A stretch of DNA of 64,000 bases from JBMYRH01 sp049602155 (lineage in GTDB: Bacteria > Myxococcota_A > UBA9042 > PHBI01 > JBMYRH01), in assembly GCA_049602155.1 (NCBI GenBank), contig JBMYRH010000016.1, forward strand, positions 1 to 64,000. The letters are read 5' to 3'. Below, piece after piece: positions 1-9,639 of the stretch. Under the pieces are notes generated by a model. That model searched no databases and had not been told where the DNA came from. It was given only the letters and a program-made list of their open reading frames with translations. Positions within the stretch are counted from its first letter, which is position 1. Each line of letters starts with the position of its first letter. Made by a program: the position numbers and the translations under genes.

Positions 1-1128
1 TCCTCGCATTGGAGCGCCGCGTCACAGGTGCCGTTGCCCTTGGTGTCGGTCTCGACACAGGTTGTGCCATCGCATCCGAGCATCTGTGTGTCCGTACAGC
101 AGTCTCCGCCGTCCCAGTCTTGTCCCTCGCATTGGAGCGAGGTGTCGCAGGTGCCGTCGCCGAGTGAGGTCAGGTCGATGCAGGTCTCGCCGTCGCATCC
201 GAGGGTCTGCGCGTCTGTGCAGCAGTCTCCGCCGTCCCAGTCTTGTCCCTCGCATTGGAGCGCCGCATCACAGGTGCCGTCGCCGAGTGAGGTCAGGTCG
301 ACGCAGGTCTCACCGTCGCACCCGAGGGTCTGTGCGTCTGTGCAGCAATCTCCGCCGTCCCATTCCTGGTCCTCGCATTGGAGCGCCGCGTCACAGGTGC
401 CGTTGCCCTTGGTGTCGGTCTCGACACAGGTTGTGCCATCGCATCCGAGCATCTGTGTGTCCGTACAGCAGTCTCCGCCGTCCCAGTCTTGTCCCTCGCA
501 TTGGAGCGAGGTGTCGCAGGTGCCGTCGCCGAGTGAGGTCAGGTCGATGCAGGTCTCGCCGTCGCATCCGAGGGTCTGCGCGTCTGTGCAGCAGTCTCCG
601 CCGTCCCAGTCTTGTCCCTCGCATTGGAGCGCCGCATCACAGGTGCCGTCGCCGAGTGAGGTCAGGTCGACGCAGGTCTCACCGTCGCACCCGAGGGTCT
701 GTGCGTCTGTGCAGCAATCTCCGCCGTCCCATTCCTGGTCCTCGCATTGGAGCGCCGCGTCACAGGTGCCGTTGCCCTTGGTGTCGGTCTCGACACAGGT
801 TGTGCCATCGCATCCGAGCATCTGTGTGTCCGTACAGCAGTCTCCGCCGTCCCAGTCTTGTCCCTCGCATTGGAGCGAGGTGTCGCAGGTGCCGTCGCCG
901 AGTGAGGTCAGGTCGATGCAGGTCTCGCCGTCGCATCCGAGGGTCTGCGCGTCTGTGCAGCAGTCTCCGCCGTCCCAGCCTTGTCCCTCGCATTGGAGCG
1001 CCGCATCACAGGTGCCGTCGCCGAGTGAGGTCAGGTCGACGCAGGTCTCACCGTCGCACCCGAGGGTCTGTGCGTCTGTGCAGCAATCTCCGCCGTCCCA
1101 TTCCTGGTCCTCGCATTGGAGCGCCGCG
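1..1128. repeat. 369-bp higher-order tandem repeat (3 x 123 bp) inside the LNR gene
   Basis: Copies start at 22, 391 and 760, and bases 1-21 match the end of a further copy lying left of the window. Each 369-bp copy consists of three diverged 123-bp (41-codon) LNR units. The three complete copies agree throughout by eye apart from T to C at 979, compared with 241 and 610. After about 1160 the array decays into more diverged units. Near-identity at silent sites points to recent duplication or gene conversion. Confidence 0.9.
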
Positions 1129-2183
1129 TCACAGGTGCCGTTGCCCTTGGTGTCGGTCTCGATACAGGTTTCACCGTCGCATCCGAGCATCTGTGTGTCT
1201 GTGCAGCAGTCTCCGCCGTCCCAGTCTTGTCCTTCGCATTGCAGCGCTTCATCGCAGTTGCCGTCACCTTTGCTGGTGGTCTCGACACAGGTCGCGCCGT
1301 CGCATCCGAGCATCTGTGTGTCTGTGCAGCAGTCTCCGCCGTCCCAGTCTGCGGCCTCGCAGCTCAGCAGTTCGTCGCAGATGCCGTCTCCCGCCCAGCT
1401 GGCGCTGACGCAGCTGATCTCGTCACATGCGAGCACTTCACCGTCCGGGCAGGCAGGCTCTTCGCAATCTGCGGGGCAGATCTCGAAGGACTCTTGCGCC
1501 TCATCGCAGATCGCGTCACCGCAGACAGGGCAGTCTTCTCCGTCCCAGTTGGTCGCCTCACAGCGCAAGACGTCATCGCAGATGGTGTCGCCCAGCCAGC
1601 TGCTGTCGACGCAGGTCGTGTTGTCGCAGGTGGGGATCTGGCCTGGGTCGCAGTCGATCGGGTCGACGGAGCAATCCGCGGGGCACGTCTCGGTGTCCTC
1701 TTCGTCGTCGCAGACGCCGTCACCGCAACCTTCAGCAGCGGTGCAGTCCTCCGCGCAGCTCTCTGCGCTCTCGTCTGCGCTGCATGTCCCGTCACCGCAC
1801 TCGCCGGGCGCGACACACTTCCCGCCCTGACAACTCCCTGCGCTGCATGGCGTGCCATCAGCCACGTGGCGCGATGCACAGGTCCCGGCGTCCGTGTCGC
1901 AGAAGAACTCCATGCACTCCTCAGGTGCTTGAATGGTCTCCGCGGTGCATTCGCCGTCGCCCGTGCAGCTCACGCTGCTCGGGTCGACGGGATCGACCGT
2001 GTTGGCGTCTGCGCCTTCAGCCTCGCCGTTCCCGGCATCGGTAGGGTCTGTCGCAGGGTTGCTTGTGTCCGCGTTGTCCACGGGTCCTGGAGTGAGCCCA
2101 TCTAGCCCGCCGCAAGCGGTGGCTCCCATGATGAGTCCGAAGAGAAGCGTGGCGTGTAGCGCACTGCGAAGCTGTGTAATCAT
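1..2183 (-). CDS. LNR (Lin-12/Notch)-repeat Cys-rich lipoprotein, C-terminus beyond window
   Basis: Read on the minus strand from ATG 2183, this gives a lipoprotein signal (MITQLRSALHATLLF, lipobox GATAC, Cys near residue 24) and then an acidic, low-complexity linker. A Cys-rich region follows with C-G-D-G-x-C modules. From about residue 250 there is an array of roughly 41-residue units, each ending in W-D-G-G-D-C-C and holding a G-D-G-x-C-D core. W-D-G-G-D-C is the hallmark of Lin-12/Notch repeats, which are calcium-binding and disulfide-rich. The units are exported and probably sit on the outer surface. The frame stays open to base 1, so the gene continues to the left. The upstream Shine-Dalgarno (AAAGGC) is weak. 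A long open frame on the opposite strand is an artefact of the repeat composition. Function is unknown; adhesion or ligand binding is an inference. Confidence 0.85.
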   Translation of the reverse strand, partial: MITQLRSALHATLLFGLIMGATACGGLDGLTPGPVDNADTSNPATDPTDAGNGEAEGADANTVDPVDPSSVSCTGDGECTAETIQAPEECMEFFCDTDAGTCASRHVADGTPCSAGSCQGGKCVAPGECGDGTCSADESAESCAEDCTAAEGCGDGVCDDEEDTETCPADCSVDPIDCDPGQIPTCDNTTCVDSSWLGDTICDDVLRCEATNWDGEDCPVCGDAICDEAQESFEICPADCEEPACPDGEVLACDEISCVSASWAGDGICDELLSCEAADWDGGDCCTDTQMLGCDGATCVETTSKGDGNCDEALQCEGQDWDGGDCCTDTQMLGCDGETCIETDTKGNGTCDAALQCEDQEWDGGDCCTDAQTLGCDGETCVDLTSLGDGTCDAALQCEGQGWDGGDCCTDAQTLGCDGETCIDLTSLGDGTCDTSLQCEGQDWDGGDCCTDTQMLGCDGTTCVETDTKGNGTCDAALQCEDQEWDGGDCCTDAQTLGCDGETCVDLTSLGDGTCDAALQCEGQDWDGGDCCTDAQTLGCDGETCIDLTSLGDGTCDTSLQCEGQDWDGGDCCTDTQMLGCDGTTCVETDTKGNGTCDAALQCEDQEWDGGDCCTDAQTLGCDGETCVDLTSLGDGTCDAALQCEGQDWDGGDCCTDAQTLGCDGETCIDLTSLGDGTCDTSLQCEGQDWDGGDCCTDTQMLGCDGTTCVETDTKGNGTCDAALQCE

Positions 2184-2274
2184 GGCGTTGCCTTTTCGTC
2201 GACTGAATTTGGCTCACGAACCCCTTGTGTCCATGAACCTCTCGCGCACGCGGCGCGCGTCGCTTTAGCGTCCA

Positions 2275-2338
2275 GTGAGAGACTATCTCACGGACCTGGA
2301 GTCGAGGAAACCCTGTCGGTCGTGCGCTTGCAACCGAC
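2275..2338. other. Two small hairpins in the gap between two minus-strand genes
   Basis: GTGAGA-GACTA-TCTCAC lies at 2275-2291, and GTCGGT/ACCGAC arms lie at 2315-2320 and 2333-2338. They follow the stop of the transglutaminase-like gene. Neither has a U-run on the minus strand, so they may be weak or factor-dependent terminators, or mere coincidence. Confidence 0.3.
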
Positions 2339-2340
2339 CC

Positions 2341-5300
2341 TCAGCGCTTGAAGACGACGGCCTCAGCGTTGAGCTCATCGATGCGCTTCGCGGTGCGCCT
2401 CTGAACCGCATAGAATTCCGGTGTGATCCGCTCGCAGGTGCGCACAGATCGCGTCGTTAACTCGACCACATTTCGGCGCGCCTTGACGTGGCGTTCGAAT
2501 CGACTGCAAGGCGTTTCGAGGACCTCTTTTTTGGGCAACCTGATCACCTTGCTGCCTCTCGGTAGGGTGTATCGAACGTTGAGGCTGACGGTCTCTGGGG
2601 CTCCCCGCACAAGGTCATATCGGCGGACTGGCAGCTTGTAGCTTGGGCTCACGCGGTAAAGCCGTGTCCAGGGCAACTGGACGCTGCTCTCTCGCCCCTC
2701 TATCTGGGCGACGTCTGGGGCCTTGAAGGTGGCCTTTAGCTCGGCGTCTTTGGTCAGATCGGTGACCTCGACTGCGCGGATAGAGTCCACGGTCGCTCCC
2801 GGCGCGAGGACGCCGACGAGCCCCTGTATCCACTTCTCGAATTTCGCCTTGTTGCGAGCGCCTTGTCGGAGTCGTGAGCCCATGGTCCCGCGCCCACGGA
2901 CGGTCAGGGTGCCCTCTGCGCTGCCGTCTTCCTTGAGCGTGATGTCTAAGTCGAAGGTGCCGTGATGCGCCGTCGGTGCCTGGAATGGGATCGGGATCCA
3001 GGCGTGAGTCTGGTCCGCGGGGTTGAAGACCAGGGCGAGGGTCCCTGCGTCGTCTTGCCGCAGCACGTCGAGGTCTAATGCGTCGGCCGTCGGGTCGTAA
3101 AAGCGCCCCTCGTCGATACCCTCTTGAGCCGGAACGTAGACGATCGCATGATCGAATTGCTGATAGGGGACGTCCTTATACACAGGCCCCTTGGGGCGAG
3201 TCTTCAAGACCGCGAAGTGCGCCTCGAGGCCTACCAACCTGGCTAGCGTGATGAAGAGGACGGCTTTGTCTTTGCAGTCCCCGTATCGTCGCTCCAAGAC
3301 GACGGGCGCAGCGTGAGGCTTCACCCCGGCGATGGTGTTCTCATAGTCTTGCTCGTAGCGGATCTCGTTCATCACGAAGTTGTGGAGCGCCGAGACCTTC
3401 GCAGCGGCCGTGTCGTTCGGCGTCACGAGGCGCGACGCCAAGGCCTCAATCTGGGGGTCTGCGCGGAACGCACCCGCTAAGAGGGCGGCCTCCCAGCGCA
3501 TGAACGTCTCCCAGCTCGGGACGGTACTCACCATGACGTGGTTCATCACCTCCAGCACCGACGGAGCGCCGGGCTCTGGGATCAGAGGGGCCACGTCGCG
3601 CATCGACCAGCTGATACGTTTGAGGGGGCCGTGTGCACTCTCATCGCGGGTGTAGCTCCCGAGCCCTTGCTCGTGGACGACCTCATCGGTGTCGAGCCAC
3701 AGAGCCCACTCTGACCACGCTGTCGCCCAACCGGCTGCGTGGAATGACCAGAGCTCGGCCATGTGCAGGGCGAGGTAGGGTTGAGGGCCACTGTCGAAGC
3801 GGTACTGAAGGACGACGACCGAGCGGTCTTGTAGGGCACGAAAGCGGACCTTGCCGTCTCTGGGGCGCGTGGCCTCGATGCGCTCTCCGTCTGGGTTTGA
3901 GGCGTACGCGTTGAGGACTTGGACGCGGCCTCGCTCGGCGAGGTGCATCGACGTGATCCTGTCCCGCCCTTGTTCGTTGACCGCGAGGACGACTTGGGTC
4001 ACGACGCCGGCTCGGCTGCCGTCTTTGAAGAGCTGCATGACTCGGTGATCGATGAGGGCCACCGTGTCTGCGCCCGGGGGAGGGGTCGCCTCGCGTCCGT
4101 CAATGATGGCTTGCTCGATGGCGCTCGGATCGGGGACATCGACGAGCCAAGCTTCATCGTCACCGGTGCCGTGGAACCGCACATAGCGAGACAACATGTT
4201 GTCGTCTGGGTTGCGGGTGAGGGCGTCTTGCCAGTGGGCGACGGCTTGGTCGAGCTCTCCTTGCTCGCGCGCCAGCGCTCCGAGGCGCTTGTGGGCCCAC
4301 GCCGCTGCCGGATCGATCGCGATGGCCTCCTCGTATCGTCGCTGTGCATCTTTGGGGTGACCGAGGCGACGGTGGAGGTCCCCTGCCTTCATTCGCGCGC
4401 TGTAGCTCGTGGGCCACCCGATGATCATGCGCTTGACCACCGAGAGGGCATGTGTCCACTGATGGGCCCGCTGATGGATCTCCCTCAGGCGCTTCAACAA
4501 GGTGTGATTCCCAGGGGCCTCCTCCAGGCCCTTGGAGAAGGTCCTCTTCGCTTGCCCTTGTCCACTCAGTTGACTCTGGCAGTCCCCAAGGAGTGACAAG
4601 CCATGAGGCCAGCGGGGCCGCAGACTGTTGGCCTCTTCGAGGGCCTCGCATCGCTCGTGGTGCCAGCCCTCGGCCTTGAAGTAGCCGGCGATCTGCAACC
4701 ACACTGCAGCACGCTTCGGGTACGCATCCCGCAACATCATCAGGTGATCGCGCGCCTGGTTTTTTCGACCCTGCTGGATCCAAAACCTCGCCTGCTGCGC
4801 CCGGACATGGGGCAGCTCCTCTCCGACGCGGCGGTCGAGCTCCCCGAGCTTGTCTGCGGCTTGACCACGCTCTTGCTGGTCCCAATGGAGGCCAGCCAAG
4901 AGGTAGCTCGCGACGATGGCCTCTGGGTGAGCTTCGAGTGCGTCCTCGGCCAGCCCGATGGCGATCGCTTGCAAGCCCAACCGCTCGGCCCACAGGGTCG
5001 TCAGGTGGCGGACCCGGGCAGGGGGGCCCTTCAGGTCGGTGGTGTGCGCCGCGATGAACCCCTCAGCGCCTCGCACAGGGAGCTCTGGCACGGCCCTCGG
5101 CGTGACCGCCTTGTCGGCCGCCGGGGCGAGCTGAACGCCGCTCGGCGTCGCACCACCTGGACCGGTGAGGCGGGGGCGGAAGAGCCAGGTGCCCTTGCGA
5201 TGCGCGAGCTTAATCAGGAGGCGATTCGAGCCCTCCTGGAGCGGGAGCGGGAGGACATAGCCGTCGAAGGCGACCGTCGCGCGCCGCTCCTCGACCGAGG

Positions 5301-6129
5301 CGATGAGCTGACCGTTGAGCCACACCTTAAAGGGGCTGCTGGTTGTCATCCGGAGCTCTTGAGTGCTCTCCATCTCAGCGTCGATCACGGCCGTGGCGTA
5401 AGCGGTCGCCCAGTTGCTGGGGCTCATCAGTGAGTCCAAAGACAGGTCCCCCTGTCGCGAGCGCGGCGGGTCCGTCCGCCACCGGATGTCCACCACGCTG
5501 CCTTGATAGACCGCCGCGAGGTCGATGCCCTCCTCCGGGGGCCGTATGGTCTCAAAACCCTTGCCTTGATCGTTGTCCCAAGTCCCGATGAGGGCCATGG
5601 AGAGCGGCGGGAATTCCTCGACGACGAGGGCCTCCATCGGCCCGTAATTCGCGCTCTGACTGAACAGGCTGGCGGCGAACGACGCCGCGGCGCTGACGAC
5701 GGCGGGGTCTGCCGCGTTGCGTGTCAGTTGAAGCGCCCTGGCCAAAGCACGGTGGCGCTCTGGGCTGGTCAGTCGCAGATCGCCGAGGGCCAGGAGGTGC
5801 AGCCTCGTGGCGTCGCTCGTGGTGTCGGCCAGGGCGGCTAAGAGGTGGCTGACTTGGCCCTCAAGATCACCCTCAAAGCGGGCGAGGTCGGCCGCGACCT
5901 CATGGGCCATCGCGTCAAGAGGGGCGACCCGAAGGGCATCTTGGGCCGCCACGCGCAGCGCCTCTGCCGTCGTCGCGGTGTAGTAGCGTTGAACCGCCTC
6001 GTCCAGAGGTCCTCTGTCCGCAAGGTTGGAGGTGGTGAGCGGCCCGGCCCAACCGAGGTGATGGGCGCAGCCAGAGGCGGCGCTCATGAAGAGCAGGATG
6101 AGGGGGATGATGCGGTGCGTACGGTGCAT
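2341..6129 (-). CDS. DUF3857/transglutaminase-like lipoprotein with TPR repeats
   Basis: A 1262-aa exported protein. The N-terminus is a lipoprotein signal (MHRTHRIIPLILLFMSAASGC, cleavage before Cys 21). Residues of about 180-340 hold a beta-rich segment with F-K-V-W-L-N-G, as seen in PA14- or carbohydrate-binding-like folds. Residues of about 370-640 contain TPR-like helical pairs. About 680-870 resembles DUF3857. The transglutaminase-like core follows, with Cys952 (YGDCKDKA), His994 (FDHAIVYV) and Asp1012 (YDPT), so the catalytic triad is intact. The C-terminus is a beta-rich tail. Such DUF3857-transglutaminase fusions are common exported proteins of unknown substrate in Bacteroidota and Myxococcota. 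The gene starts 49 bp after the aldehyde dehydrogenase stop and may be cotranscribed with it. Confidence 0.85.
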   Translation of the reverse strand: MHRTHRIIPLILLFMSAASGCAHHLGWAGPLTTSNLADRGPLDEAVQRYYTATTAEALRVAAQDALRVAPLDAMAHEVAADLARFEGDLEGQVSHLLAALADTTSDATRLHLLALGDLRLTSPERHRALARALQLTRNAADPAVVSAAASFAASLFSQSANYGPMEALVVEEFPPLSMALIGTWDNDQGKGFETIRPPEEGIDLAAVYQGSVVDIRWRTDPPRSRQGDLSLDSLMSPSNWATAYATAVIDAEMESTQELRMTTSSPFKVWLNGQLIASVEERRATVAFDGYVLPLPLQEGSNRLLIKLAHRKGTWLFRPRLTGPGGATPSGVQLAPAADKAVTPRAVPELPVRGAEGFIAAHTTDLKGPPARVRHLTTLWAERLGLQAIAIGLAEDALEAHPEAIVASYLLAGLHWDQQERGQAADKLGELDRRVGEELPHVRAQQARFWIQQGRKNQARDHLMMLRDAYPKRAAVWLQIAGYFKAEGWHHERCEALEEANSLRPRWPHGLSLLGDCQSQLSGQGQAKRTFSKGLEEAPGNHTLLKRLREIHQRAHQWTHALSVVKRMIIGWPTSYSARMKAGDLHRRLGHPKDAQRRYEEAIAIDPAAAWAHKRLGALAREQGELDQAVAHWQDALTRNPDDNMLSRYVRFHGTGDDEAWLVDVPDPSAIEQAIIDGREATPPPGADTVALIDHRVMQLFKDGSRAGVVTQVVLAVNEQGRDRITSMHLAERGRVQVLNAYASNPDGERIEATRPRDGKVRFRALQDRSVVVLQYRFDSGPQPYLALHMAELWSFHAAGWATAWSEWALWLDTDEVVHEQGLGSYTRDESAHGPLKRISWSMRDVAPLIPEPGAPSVLEVMNHVMVSTVPSWETFMRWEAALLAGAFRADPQIEALASRLVTPNDTAAAKVSALHNFVMNEIRYEQDYENTIAGVKPHAAPVVLERRYGDCKDKAVLFITLARLVGLEAHFAVLKTRPKGPVYKDVPYQQFDHAIVYVPAQEGIDEGRFYDPTADALDLDVLRQDDAGTLALVFNPADQTHAWIPIPFQAPTAHHGTFDLDITLKEDGSAEGTLTVRGRGTMGSRLRQGARNKAKFEKWIQGLVGVLAPGATVDSIRAVEVTDLTKDAELKATFKAPDVAQIEGRESSVQLPWTRLYRVSPSYKLPVRRYDLVRGAPETVSLNVRYTLPRGSKVIRLPKKEVLETPCSRFERHVKARRNVVELTTRSVRTCERITPEFYAVQRRTAKRIDELNAEAVVFKR

Positions 6130-6178
6130 GTCCGGGAGTAGAACACGCAGACGCTAAGGACGCATCCCTAGCTGGCGA

Positions 6179-7939
6179 TCAGCCCCGGGCGCTCGCGATC
6201 GCGATGGCGGGCACCTTCAGCCAGCTGGGCTGGGCTTCAAAGGCGAAGAGCCGCCGCGCGATGTTAGCCGTTTGCGTGTTGGTGACGAACCACGGGGGCT
6301 TGGGGAACATCCGGAAGGGGCCGCGTACGACGGTCTTCTCCACTTTGTCGAACATGAAGGTGTTGTGCACGACCTCTCGCCCGCTCTGGATGTCATGGAG
6401 CTCGTGGCCGGGGTAGCCACCCCAGGTGGTGGTCACCATGCCGTAGGCGAGCGCAGGCCAGTGGTTGACGGCGACTGCGCCGTAGCGGAGCTCGCTGATA
6501 GCCTCTTCGATGGCCGCCGCGATAGCGGGGTCCTTCAGGCTCTTGGGGTGGACGATGATCGAGGCATTGAGGGTGCCCCAGATGTCGTCGTTGCACGTCC
6601 GAACCGCCCGCTTGATGTAGTCGACGACCGAGTCGGCCGCGAGCGGCATCTCGCTGAAGACCGAGCAGAAGGCCTCGGTCGTGGTGCAGATCTCGGACTC
6701 TGATGCCGCGACCCCTGTGATGAGGGTCCAGGGCAACTCACCCTCTCCAGGGTTCCCGAACTTCTCGGCCTCTGGGTGGGCGTCGACGAAGCTCTTAAAG
6801 CGATCCGCAGCGCCTGGGTAATAGGCTTTTCGTGGCGAGACGCTTTGGAGGACGCCGCGGACGTTGTTCAGCAGGGCGTCTCGTTGGTCCCAGCCCTCGT
6901 GAGTCACGATGACGCGGGTCGCGTTGCAGTTGAACCCTGCGTTGTTGGTCAACATCGACGCCAGGTTGGTCCCGTGGAAGGCGAGGTCGCTCTCGCTCCA
7001 GGGGCCCGGGACGACGATCACCGGGCTCACGTTGCCGAGCTCGCTCGTGACGCGCCGCGTGTTGGTCGGCGCGCGGTTCGCTTTCGCCTCTCGTCCGGCT
7101 TCACCCACCCCGTAGACGATGGCGTCGTGGGTCTTGTCGCTCCCCGTGATGTGGATCTCGTCGACGCCGTCGTGCTGACAGAGGTGAATCCCTTGGGCTG
7201 CGCCGCCGTAGACGACCCGCAGGTAGCCTCGGTCGATGAGCCCGCGGAACGCCTTCTCGATGAACGGCCCGAGGTAGTCGTTGACCGGGTTCATCTTGAG
7301 GACGCAGACCTGGTCCTCCACGAAGAGCTTGTACAGCGCGTCCATCGGGCCGATCGACGCGACGTTGCCTGCGCCGAGGACCAGGGCGACCTTGGCGCTT
7401 GGGCCGTTGCCCTCACGCTTGAGGCGGTAGCAGCTGGCTTGGTACTCCGCTAAATTCTGCGCCGTGGGGCCCTCTTGGAGCCAGATCTCGGCGGTGAACC
7501 CCGCGTAGAAGACCTTGTCCCAAACCTCGGCTGGGAACACCTTGATGGCCAGTTGGCCGTTGTCTCGTGTGCGCACCGGGCCGGGAGCCTTCGGGCGACC
7601 AAAGGCTTGGATATCCTGCAGCGCGCCGATCAGGAGGCGCAGGTTGCGCATCGTCGTGAAGGGGCCACCGAGCCACTCTTCGCCCTCGCCGCCAGATCCT
7701 CGCGCGACGCCTTTGGCGCTGCACGCAGCGGAGACCCAATCCTCCGCGACGGCCTCTAGGCCAGCGATCAGCTCCTTGAGGATCGCGATACGCTCGGGGA
7801 TGTCGACAGCGAGCCAGGCCTCTTTCTGGGCCTGAAGGTCAGCCACGGCGACGTCGCAGTCAGAGAGCGGGGTAGCGTCGATCGCGCTCTCAGCCTGAGG
7901 AATGGCGGCGCTACCTCGTTGCGGGGCCGTGGCGGTCAT
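6179..7939 (-). CDS. Aldehyde dehydrogenase family protein
   Basis: A 586-aa NAD(P)-dependent aldehyde dehydrogenase-like enzyme with no signal peptide. Visible hallmarks are the cofactor-fold segment with E-I-H-I-T-G-S (the FTGS-like motif), S-E-L-G-N at Glu300 (the general-base region corresponding to ELGGK) and N-N-A-G-F-N-C-N at Cys338 (the catalytic thiol). It is longer than the usual 480-500 aa, with an N-terminal extension. The active-site Cys context (NC-N rather than GQxC) is unusual and places it in a divergent subfamily whose substrate I cannot name. It begins 20 bp after ettA on the same strand. Confidence 0.85.
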   Translation of the reverse strand: MTATAPQRGSAAIPQAESAIDATPLSDCDVAVADLQAQKEAWLAVDIPERIAILKELIAGLEAVAEDWVSAACSAKGVARGSGGEGEEWLGGPFTTMRNLRLLIGALQDIQAFGRPKAPGPVRTRDNGQLAIKVFPAEVWDKVFYAGFTAEIWLQEGPTAQNLAEYQASCYRLKREGNGPSAKVALVLGAGNVASIGPMDALYKLFVEDQVCVLKMNPVNDYLGPFIEKAFRGLIDRGYLRVVYGGAAQGIHLCQHDGVDEIHITGSDKTHDAIVYGVGEAGREAKANRAPTNTRRVTSELGNVSPVIVVPGPWSESDLAFHGTNLASMLTNNAGFNCNATRVIVTHEGWDQRDALLNNVRGVLQSVSPRKAYYPGAADRFKSFVDAHPEAEKFGNPGEGELPWTLITGVAASESEICTTTEAFCSVFSEMPLAADSVVDYIKRAVRTCNDDIWGTLNASIIVHPKSLKDPAIAAAIEEAISELRYGAVAVNHWPALAYGMVTTTWGGYPGHELHDIQSGREVVHNTFMFDKVEKTVVRGPFRMFPKPPWFVTNTQTANIARRLFAFEAQPSWLKVPAIAIASARG

Positions 7940-7959
7940 ATCGCTCTCCTGGTGGTGAA

Positions 7960-9639
7960 CTATCGTGTCAGCGGTCGGTATTTGATGCGCCTTGGCTGGT
8001 CTGCGTCTACTCCGAGGCGCTTTTTCCTGTCGGCTTCGTAGCTCTGCCAGTTGCCCTCATGCCAGATGACCTGGCTGTCGCCTTCGAAGGCGAGGATGTG
8101 GGTCGCGAGGCGATCGAGGAACCAGCGATCATGGCTGACGATCACGACGCAGCCACTGAAGCGCTGAATGGCCTCCTCAAGGCCGCGGAGGGTCTCAACG
8201 TCGAGGTCGTTGGTGGGCTCGTCGAGGAGCAGGAGGTTCCCGCCCTCCACCAAGAGCTTGGCCAGCTGAACGCGGTTGCGCTCGCCGCCCGAGAGGTCGC
8301 CAACGCGCTTCTGTTGGTCGTGGCCCTTGAAGTTGAAGAGGCCGCAGTAGGCGCGCGCGTTGATCTCCCGCGGTCCGATCTGAATGACCTCGGCGCCCCC
8401 TGAGATCTCCTCATAAACGCTCGCGTCGTCGTTGAGATCGGAGCGGCCCTGGTTCACGTAGCTGACCTTGACCGTCTCACCGATCGTCAGCGTGCCGTTG
8501 TCCGGGCTCTCTTCCCCGACGATCATGCGCAGCAGCGTCGTTTTACCTGCGCCATTGGCGCCGACGATGCCGACGATGCCGGCCTTTGGGAGGCGGAAGT
8601 TCAGATCGTCAAAGAGGAGCTTCTCGCCATACGCCTTCTGCATCGCCTCGCCGACGATGACGATGTCACCCAACCGAGGTCCGGGGGCGATCTGGATCTG
8701 CGCGGCCCCGCGGCGCTCCTCGGTGCTCCGCTCCTCATCGACCAGCCGGTCATAGGCCGAGAGGCGCGCTTTACCTTTGGCCTGGCGTGCTTTCTGTCCC
8801 ATGCGTACCCACTCGAGCTCTTTGGCGAGGGCGCGCTGGCGATTTGACTGGGTCTTCTCCTCTTGCTCAAGCCGCTTGTGCTTCTGCTCGAGCCAGTCGG
8901 AGTAAGCGCCCTCGTAAGGGATGCCCTTGCCGCGATCGATCTCCAAGATCCACTTGGTCACGTTGTCGAGGAAGTAGCGGTCGTGGGTGACGATCAAGAC
9001 CGTCCCCTCATACTCTCTGAGGTGGCGCTCAAGCCACGCGACCGACTCGGCGTCCAGGTGGTTCGTGGGCTCGTCCAGCAGGAGAATGTCCGGCTTCTCT
9101 AGCAAGATCTTGGTCAACGCCACGCGGCGCTTCTCACCACCGGAGAGGTGCTCGACAGCCGCATCCCCAGGGGGACAGCGCAGGGCCTCCATGGCCAGCT
9201 CCACTTTGCTGTCCAGGTCCCAGGCGTCCGCTGCCTCGATCTGATCTTGGACACGCGCTTGCTCATCGATGAGCTTCATCATCGCGTCGTCGTCCATAGG
9301 CTCCGCGAACGCGGCGTTGATCGCTTCATAGCGGGCCATCACTTCGGCGATCTCACCGAGGCCCAGCTCGACGTTACCCTTCACCGTCAGGCTCGTGTCC
9401 AGCACCGGCTCCTGGGGGAGGTAGCCGACCGAGACGCCGTCGCGGATGATGAGGTCTCCGAGGAAGTCTTTGTCGACCCCCGCGACGATCCGAAGCAGCG
9501 TCGACTTACCGACGCCGTTCAGTCCAACCACGCCGATCTTGGCGCCGTCGAAGAAGCTTAAGTGAATACCGTTGAAGAGCTCTTTGCCGTTAGGCAGCAC
9601 CTTCTTCAACCCGACCATGTTCATGATGATATCTGGCAT
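7960..9639 (-). CDS. ettA: Energy-dependent translational throttle protein EttA (ABC-F ATPase)
   Basis: A 559-aa ABC-F protein with two nucleotide-binding domains and no membrane segments. Walker A motifs are GLNGVGKST (about residue 40) and GANGAGKTT (about 360). Signatures are LSGGEKRR and LSGGERNR, and Walker B motifs are LLLDEPTNHLD and LLLDEPTNDLD. A charged P-site-tRNA-interaction linker lies between the domains. EttA acts at the ribosomal E site and gates the first elongation step according to the ATP/ADP ratio. Length and start context (residues near GAKIGVVGLNG) match the EttA group rather than the antibiotic-resistance ABC-Fs. Confidence 0.95.
   Translation of the reverse strand: MPDIIMNMVGLKKVLPNGKELFNGIHLSFFDGAKIGVVGLNGVGKSTLLRIVAGVDKDFLGDLIIRDGVSVGYLPQEPVLDTSLTVKGNVELGLGEIAEVMARYEAINAAFAEPMDDDAMMKLIDEQARVQDQIEAADAWDLDSKVELAMEALRCPPGDAAVEHLSGGEKRRVALTKILLEKPDILLLDEPTNHLDAESVAWLERHLREYEGTVLIVTHDRYFLDNVTKWILEIDRGKGIPYEGAYSDWLEQKHKRLEQEEKTQSNRQRALAKELEWVRMGQKARQAKGKARLSAYDRLVDEERSTEERRGAAQIQIAPGPRLGDIVIVGEAMQKAYGEKLLFDDLNFRLPKAGIVGIVGANGAGKTTLLRMIVGEESPDNGTLTIGETVKVSYVNQGRSDLNDDASVYEEISGGAEVIQIGPREINARAYCGLFNFKGHDQQKRVGDLSGGERNRVQLAKLLVEGGNLLLLDEPTNDLDVETLRGLEEAIQRFSGCVVIVSHDRWFLDRLATHILAFEGDSQVIWHEGNWQSYEADRKKRLGVDADQPRRIKYRPLTR

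Noticed and set aside
1..1350. CRISPR-like regular repeats
   Set aside because: The repeats are 123/369 bp, contiguous, in frame and coding. There are no short repeats with unique spacers.
28..1830. A 600-codon open frame on the plus strand rich in Ser, Pro and Gln
   Set aside because: It lies antisense to the LNR array and is open only because the repeat unit lacks stops in that frame. It has no signal, domain or ribosome site, whereas the minus frame gives a lipoprotein with regular W-D-G-G-D-C-C units.
2423..6141. Several plus-strand frames of 70-280 codons opposite the transglutaminase-like gene
   Set aside because: They overlap a single well-supported 1262-codon gene with an intact catalytic triad and show no domains of their own.
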